DNA from: Candidatus Dormiibacterota bacterium | GTDB lineage: Bacteria; Chloroflexota; Dormibacteria; UBA8260; Bog-877 | Direction: 5' to 3' | Assembly (NCBI GenBank): GCA_003164475.1 | Contig: PLTL01000235.1 | Location: forward strand, 211 to 10,602 | Length of the DNA: 10,392 bases | Notes under the pieces: model-generated | What the model saw: the letters and a program-made list of their open reading frames with translations, nothing else | What the model was told of the DNA's origin: nothing | Databases searched by the model: none | Shown here: one piece after another, positions 6,265 through 10,392 of the stretch | Numbering within the stretch: the first letter of the stretch is position 1 | Layout: the number at the start of each line of letters is the position of its first letter | Program-made: the position numbers and the translations under genes

Positions 6265-6600
6265 TCAGTCCGACCCAGCAAGTTCGGGCGCGTTCTCCAG
6301 TGCCTGGCGCACCTTGCGGGCGACACCGACCCGGTGGATGAGTCGGATCAACCCAAAGAATGTGGCACCCGGGCTTACATCAATCTCGGTGCACTTCGTC
6401 CTGGCGGTGATTCGAACGTTGGCCCGTTCGAGCCAGGTCGCGGCGACAAGCACTGTGTTTGTGTCGCCTGGGACTGCCTTTCCGAAACCTGCCGCCATCA
6501 TGGAGGGTGTGACGGTGTAGCGCGAACCCAGCTTCCTTCGCAGCACCGTGCTCACCGCTTCGACCGTCACGTCCGGTCGGGGAACTGTGATCTTAGACAT
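6265..6600 (-). CDS. Small conserved cytoplasmic protein of unknown function
   Basis: A 111-residue protein without signal peptide or membrane helix. It opens M-S-K-I-T-V-P-R-P-D-V-T-V-E-A-V with an amphipathic helix, then shows alternating beta segments (about 27-31, 48-55, 61-77), and closes with a basic helix V-A-R-K-V-R-Q-A-L. This reads as a compact alpha/beta fold. I recall similar small actinobacterial proteins but no function or Pfam name. The start at 6600 is chosen because GAGGA sits 7 nt upstream (complement of 6608-6612). The frame stays open to 7026, but that extension is Arg/Ser/Pro/Gly-rich and not protein-like, so it is treated as the 5' leader. It is divergent from the 7029 gene. 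Confidence 0.7.
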   Translation of the reverse strand: MSKITVPRPDVTVEAVSTVLRRKLGSRYTVTPSMMAAGFGKAVPGDTNTVLVAATWLERANVRITARTKCTEIDVSPGATFFGLIRLIHRVGVARKVRQALENAPELAGSD

Positions 6601-7028
6601 GGCGTATTCCTCATTGGCCAGGTCCAGCAACGGCGGCTGGTCCAGTATCAGGCCCGTCGGCGCCGAATGTTCGCTCTCGGGCGGCGCTGTTGGGACTGAC
6701 TCTCCCGACGATGAGCGCAGGCTTGGCTGGGGGCTCCGAGGATCCATCACTGCACGTGAGCGGCAGACCACGAGCCGAGCGGCCACCAGAGCGCCAAGCT
6801 TCTGGCGCCGGCTCACCTGGAGCTGGCCCGGGCGGCCCGACTTGGTAGCTCCTCGATGATTGGGGCGGTCACGCCCTCGGTCTCGAGCCCCTTGCCAGGG
6901 TGCGAAGGGGTGGGCCACTCCCGGGCCCAATGCCCTGCCCTCGCATGCAACGGAGCCGGCCCGCCTGCTGGCGCCAAGTCCTGGGCGAGAGGTTGGCCCC
7001 GTCGCCTTAGCCCCTCTACCATCCACTC
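6601..7028. other. Divergent intergenic region
   Basis: About 430 bases between the divergently transcribed 6265-6600 and 7029-7403 genes. The right end carries a promoter-like pair just before 7029. On the - strand one frame is open throughout but reads as non-coding composition. No hairpin, repeat or RNA gene stood out. Confidence 0.5.
6993..7022 (+). promoter_or_regulatory. Promoter for a leaderless transcript of the 7029 gene
   Basis: TTGGCC (6993-6998) and TACCAT (7017-7022, fitting TAnnnT) are spaced 18 nt apart, and the ATG begins 7 nt after the -10 box, where the transcription start should fall. No Shine-Dalgarno precedes this ATG. The two facts together suggest a leaderless mRNA, a common arrangement in actinobacteria. 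The -35 match is only four of six bases. Confidence 0.5.
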
Positions 7029-7403
7029 ATGGACCCCGACATGCAGAAGGAGGTGGCAGCCTCCTTGCAGGCGCACCGGGAGCTCGGCTCTGACTACGAC
7101 GGGGCGATAGCCGAGGGTCTGGTCGAGAGAATCGGCGCCGAGGTCGACCGCCGGGTGGACGAGCGCCTTGGCCGGGGCAGGTCCGAGGGGCCGGTTGGAA
7201 GGCCAGCCTGGGCTGGGATTGCGATGGCCTTGGGCTCACTCGCGTTCGGGATCGGGGCGTCCGGGGTCGTGCTGGACGCGGGGACTGCGATAAACAGCAC
7301 CGGCAGCACCGTCCACTCCCCCAGCGGTGCCCAGATCGGCCTCGACGCGCTCGTCTGGGTGGTGATCGGCGCCGTCAACTTTGCCTGGGCCCGTCGCCGC
7401 TGA
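7029..7403 (+). CDS. Small two-helix membrane protein with conserved N-terminal segment
   Basis: A 124-residue protein. The N-terminal ~50 residues are charged and helical (M-D-P-D-M-Q-K-E-V-A, then A-H-R-E-L-G-S-D-Y-D, then L-V-E-R-I-G-A-E-V-D-R-R-V-D-E-R-L), probably a cytoplasmic amphipathic helix or coiled coil. Hydrophobic helices follow at about 61-83 and 104-120, with a short polar loop and a basic C-terminus A-R-R-R. Similar 'hypothetical' membrane proteins are common in actinobacteria as I recall them, with no established function. ATG 7029 is preferred over ATG 7041 because the promoter-like boxes place the transcript start there and the M-D-P-D/E-M start recurs in the family. It is divergent from the 6265-6600 gene and convergent with the methyltransferase. 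Confidence 0.75.
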   Translation: MDPDMQKEVAASLQAHRELGSDYDGAIAEGLVERIGAEVDRRVDERLGRGRSEGPVGRPAWAGIAMALGSLAFGIGASGVVLDAGTAINSTGSTVHSPSGAQIGLDALVWVVIGAVNFAWARRR

Positions 7404-7568
7404 GCAATCAACCGGTTCCCTTTCGTTCTACCGTCCTCAGCGAGCGCGCCCCCGAGGGACTGTGCGGCCACTGTTAGCGGCTGGGGCGTGCCACAGACGG
7501 ATGGTGGAGTCAACCCGCCACACCGCGCGCGTGAAGTTGCCCGAGGGGAACCCACCTCGTCACGGGTG

Positions 7569-7592
7569 GCGGGGCCTACCAGGTCGCCCCGC
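7569..7592. terminator. Hairpin between convergent genes (possible bidirectional terminator)
   Basis: GCGGGGC (7569-7575) and GCCCCGC (7586-7592) pair perfectly around a 10-nt loop. It lies in the 234-base gap between two converging genes, 46 nt past the methyltransferase stop and 165 nt past the stop of the 7029 gene. No T tract is present on either side. I see nothing else in the gap. Confidence 0.4.
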
Positions 7593-7637
7593 ATGGCGTC
7601 CGCGTCAGCCGTCGCCTGATCGGGGCGGGCGGCCGCG

Positions 7638-8432
7638 TTAGGCGCGCCTGGCTGCGCCTGGCCACCAGAGTGTGACCATCTCAGTCCCTAGGCTCTGAGG
7701 TCGAGAGGCCAACAACTCCCGCACCTCCTGGTCCCGGCTGGCGGGTAGGCACAGCCGACGGCGCACCCAGGCGACGGATGCAGCGTCCAGCCTCGTGGCC
7801 CAGGGCTCGGTCCAGCGCTCCACCCCCACCTCCACTGAGAGCGCCTCGCCCACCACTTCGGCGGCGTCCTGCGCGGTGGGGGCCGTGGGCCGGTCCAGTT
7901 GCCAGAAGTGTTGCCAAAGCCAGCTCACCTCCTCCTGGGGGTGGCAGGGGGTGAGCTCCAGCACGACTCGGTATCGGGCCTTTTCAGTCAAGGCGACAAC
8001 GAAGCGGTCGAGGGCGGGCACGTTGTAGGCCACGTTGGCGCAGACCGTGACGTCCACCTCAGGCACTTGTCCTGCCACCTCCGGCCAGGTCCCCTCGACC
8101 AAGGTGACCGCGACCCGCCCTCGGGCCAGCTCCGCCAGCTCCGCCAGCATCTCCCGGCTCTGGTCGACTGCCACCAGGCTGCCGGCCGGGGGTACCAGAG
8201 GGAGGCTGGTCGCCCCGGCGCCGCAGCCCACGTCCAGCAGCGCGGCTCCCGGGAAGAGAGCGTCCAGCGCCCGCCGGTGGGTGGCCGACGGGGCGCTCCC
8301 CAGAGTTGAGCGAGCCTTCTCGACGAAATGCCAGGGCGGCAGCGTCCAGGGGGACTCCGGCGCCCGGGAGAGGATCTCCTCCGGGATCGCCCAACTGGCC
8401 AGGGCCTTAGTCCATTCCTCCGCCGCGCTCAC
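7638..8432 (-). CDS. Class I SAM-dependent methyltransferase
   Basis: A 264-residue soluble enzyme with a Rossmann-type SAM site: motif I L-L-D-V-G-C-G-A-G (65-73), an acidic ribose-binding residue at the end of beta-2 (V-A-V-D, Asp90), then Q-S-R-E-M-L. A further V-D-V-T-V-C-A-N-V-A-Y-N-V (126-138) is in the place of motif IV. The ~60-residue N-terminal extension (W-T-L-P-P-W-H-F-V) and the C-terminal part, with P-C-H-P-Q-E-E-V-S-W-L-W-Q-H-F-W, would form the substrate lid; I cannot name the substrate. The GTG start at 8432 fits the alignment, with only a weak ribosome site. It lies 255 nt downstream of the MMPL gene in the same direction. That gap holds a 3+7-bp stem (about 8468-8507) that could attenuate read-through. 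Confidence 0.8.
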   Translation of the reverse strand: MSAAEEWTKALASWAIPEEILSRAPESPWTLPPWHFVEKARSTLGSAPSATHRRALDALFPGAALLDVGCGAGATSLPLVPPAGSLVAVDQSREMLAELAELARGRVAVTLVEGTWPEVAGQVPEVDVTVCANVAYNVPALDRFVVALTEKARYRVVLELTPCHPQEEVSWLWQHFWQLDRPTAPTAQDAAEVVGEALSVEVGVERWTEPWATRLDAASVAWVRRRLCLPASRDQEVRELLASRPQSLGTEMVTLWWPGAARRA

Positions 8433-8687
8433 CAGCCCATTGTGGGAGAGGCGGGCCGCTGCCCACCGTCCGACTCGGCCGCCAAGTCAGGGTGGACCGA
8501 GTTGACCCAGGCGCCCATACCGAGGTCGGGGGGATGGACGCCAGTCCTCCGCCTGGCCCGCTGGGACCCGACACCCTGCGGCCTTACGCTCGCCCTCCCA
8601 GAGCAGCGTGCCCAGCGCAGAGGCCGGCCTGCTGTGCGGGTAGCGCCCCCGGCTCCCCGCGCACCCAACCACCACGTGGGCGGGCCG

Positions 8688-10392
8688 CTAGGTAACCGGA
8701 GCGTCCCTCGCACTCGGTGTGGCCGGCAGCCGCCAGAGCCGTGACGGCCACCAGTTCCACCTTCCCAGCAGGACGACGGCTGATGGTACGACGACGGTGC
8801 GGATGATGAAGGTGTCCATGAGAACACCGGCAGCAATCCCGAAGCCTATCTGCTGGATCTCGCTGCCCCCGGAGGTCCCGGAGCCGGCCGTTCCGAGGAC
8901 CGCGAAGGTGCCGCCCAGGACCAGGCCGGCGGTGCTGATGGTGGTCCCCGTCATGCTCACCGCGCGCTGGATCGCCTGGCGCAGTGGCATCAGCTGCACC
9001 TCCTCCCGGATGCGGGTCATCATCAGGATGTTGTAGTCGGAACCCAGCGCCATCAAGAAGATAAACAGGAGGAACGGCAGGAGGAAGTTGACGCCGCCCT
9101 GGCCGAGCAGGTGGATGAAGACCACTGACACCAGGCCCAGGGTGGCCAGGTACGAGAGCACCACACTCACCACCAGGTAGACCGGGGCCACCAGGCTGCG
9201 CAGCACCAGGGCCAGCAGCAGGGCGATCAGGACCGCAACCACAGGGATGATGTGGATCAAGTCGGTGTTGGAAAGATTCTCGACGTCGTAGGCGAAAGGC
9301 AGCACCCCGTAGATGCCGTTCTTCTGGGCCCCAATGCGAGTTGCCACCTTCGTCACCGCCGACCGGGCCGTGGGCACCGCGGCCAAGGCTCGGGCGGAGT
9401 TGTCGTTGTTGTGTAGCAGCAACGTGGAGAACAGGATCGTATGTCCGTCGGGGCTGATGAACTCGGACAGCTCCCGGTAGGCGTTGTAGAGCTCGGGAGG
9501 CACCGTGGTGTCACTGAGCTCGGTGGGAGGAAGCAGGCCGGGAGCCCCGAGCTCAGCGTGGAGATCGCTCACCTGAGCCGGCGACAACCGGGATGCCGCC
9601 AGGGCTCCGATCACGGTCCGGAACTGGTGGCTCTTGGCCAGATCGGCCTCGGCCGCCGCCAGGACGGCGGGATCACTCCACACCGAGTGGGGAAGGCGGA
9701 AGAGCACCGCCGAGGACTGCACATTCGAGGAGGGGAAGTCCCGGGCCAGGACTGCCGCCCCGGCCGCGGAGTTGGTCCCGCTGGGAGCCGACGTGTTGCC
9801 GAAACCGGCCGTCGTGCTGGTCAGCGCCCCCGTGGCCATGCCACCGAAGACCACCACCCCGGCGACCAAGATCACCATCGGTTGGCGTACCACCCTTTTA
9901 GCCAGCCAGGAGTAGATTCCGGTCCGGGGCCGGTCCTCACGAGTCGTTCTGGTGGGCCAGAACACGGCTCTGCCGAAGATGGCGAGGAGGGCCGGAAGCA
10001 AGGTCAGACCGGCCAAGAGCATGAGACCGATCGCGATCGCCAGGGCCGGACCCAGGCTCTGATAGAGGGCGAACTGGGCCAGCACCAAGCTGAGGAGTGC
10101 GACGATCACCGTCATTGCGGAGAACGTGATCGACTCTCCGACCGTGCTGACGGCCTTGACCACCGCCGCATGTGGCTCGAGGCCCCCCCGGAGCTCCTCC
10201 CGGACGCGAAAGACAAGGAAGAGGCCGTAGTCGGTGCCCGCCCCCAGCACCAGGACGATCAGAAGCACCTGGGTTATCACCGAAACCTGGACCCCGATGT
10301 GGGTGGCTTCGGCGACCACCGGACCCGAGAGCGCGAGCACCAGGGCCGCGGGCAGGAGGGTGATGAGCGGAGCCAGCAGAGCCCGGAAGGCG
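8688..10392 (-). CDS. MMPL/RND-family transporter, N-terminus cut by window edge
   Basis: The frame is open to the right edge, so this is the C-terminal ~567 residues of a proton-driven exporter of the MmpL class (usually 700 aa or more). Such proteins move lipids, glycolipids or siderophores across the inner membrane. Counting from the first whole codon, the first membrane bundle has G-T-D-Y-G (Asp54-Tyr55), followed by R-V-R-E-E-L. A large extracytoplasmic domain spans about 190-375, and the second bundle has G-S-D-Y-N (Asp452-Tyr453) followed by R-I-R-E-E-V. The two Asp-Tyr pairs are the proton-relay residues of MmpL proteins, and their ~400-residue spacing shows the internal duplication. 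The protein ends shortly after the last helix, without the long cytoplasmic tail of MmpL3. The first helix and first outer domain lie beyond the window. The methyltransferase lies downstream, possibly in the same transcript. Confidence 0.9.
   Translation of the reverse strand, partial: AFRALLAPLITLLPAALVLALSGPVVAEATHIGVQVSVITQVLLIVLVLGAGTDYGLFLVFRVREELRGGLEPHAAVVKAVSTVGESITFSAMTVIVALLSLVLAQFALYQSLGPALAIAIGLMLLAGLTLLPALLAIFGRAVFWPTRTTREDRPRTGIYSWLAKRVVRQPMVILVAGVVVFGGMATGALTSTTAGFGNTSAPSGTNSAAGAAVLARDFPSSNVQSSAVLFRLPHSVWSDPAVLAAAEADLAKSHQFRTVIGALAASRLSPAQVSDLHAELGAPGLLPPTELSDTTVPPELYNAYRELSEFISPDGHTILFSTLLLHNNDNSARALAAVPTARSAVTKVATRIGAQKNGIYGVLPFAYDVENLSNTDLIHIIPVVAVLIALLLALVLRSLVAPVYLVVSVVLSYLATLGLVSVVFIHLLGQGGVNFLLPFLLFIFLMALGSDYNILMMTRIREEVQLMPLRQAIQRAVSMTGTTISTAGLVLGGTFAVLGTAGSGTSGGSEIQQIGFGIAAGVLMDTFIIRTVVVPSAVVLLGRWNWWPSRLWRLPATPSARDAPVT

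Noticed and set aside
6601..7026. 142-residue N-terminal extension of the 6265-6600 protein
   Set aside because: The extension has random Arg/Ser/Pro/Gly composition, while ATG 6600 has a good GAGGA site and begins a compact conserved-looking protein.
8429..8836. 135-codon open frame on the - strand overlapping the MMPL end and the methyltransferase start
   Set aside because: It is another frame over the MMPL C-terminus and the intergenic gap, with Gly/Arg/Ser-rich random composition.
1..10392. CRISPR arrays, insertion sequences, integrase, toxin-antitoxin or phage-defence genes
   Set aside because: I looked for regular repeats, terminal inverted repeats and signature motifs of these systems on both strands and saw none.

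Overview
The window looks like chromosomal DNA of a high-GC actinobacterium (Actinomycetota), probably an uncultured soil-type lineage. This rests on strongly GC-biased codon use, GTG as well as ATG starts, GC hairpins without a U tract, and several small protein types I associate with actinobacteria. The lineage is inferred from style, not from a marker gene. There is no rRNA, insertion sequence, integrase, CRISPR array or phage module.

Layout. On the + strand, the left edge cuts a FIST-domain sensor protein (2-511). It is followed by a complete AldA-like lactaldehyde/glycolaldehyde dehydrogenase (636-2105), which ends at a perfect 13-bp GC hairpin. Next is a gene-poor stretch (2106-2841) holding what looks like the decayed 3' half of a proline tRNA (anticodon TGG, about 2539-2587). 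From 2842 to 5613 all genes are on the - strand. In transcription order they are a secreted or membrane-anchored conserved protein and a DoxX-type membrane protein, joined by an ATGA overlap, then a four-helix membrane protein with no normal start codon, then a stand-alone GT51 peptidoglycan glycosyltransferase. After a second gene-poor stretch comes a divergent pair of small conserved unknowns (6265-6600, - strand; 7029-7403, + strand, apparently leaderless). The right end is on the - strand: an MMPL/RND lipid-type exporter cut by the window edge (8688 to the end) followed downstream by a SAM-dependent methyltransferase (7638-8432).

How the genes fit together. AldA oxidises a short hydroxyaldehyde, and the FIST protein next to it is a likely small-ligand sensor, although a hairpin separates them. 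The - strand block from 2842 to 5613 is envelope themed: cell-wall polymerisation, membrane proteins and an exported protein. The MMPL transporter and methyltransferase lie in the same direction and could act on one exported metabolite or lipid, but this is inference from order only.

No convincing new multi-gene system is visible. The most unusual items are the tRNA-Pro-like remnant, the membrane gene without an AUG/GUG/UUG start for its first helix, the altered motif 1 of the GT51 enzyme, and the low coding density (about 70%).
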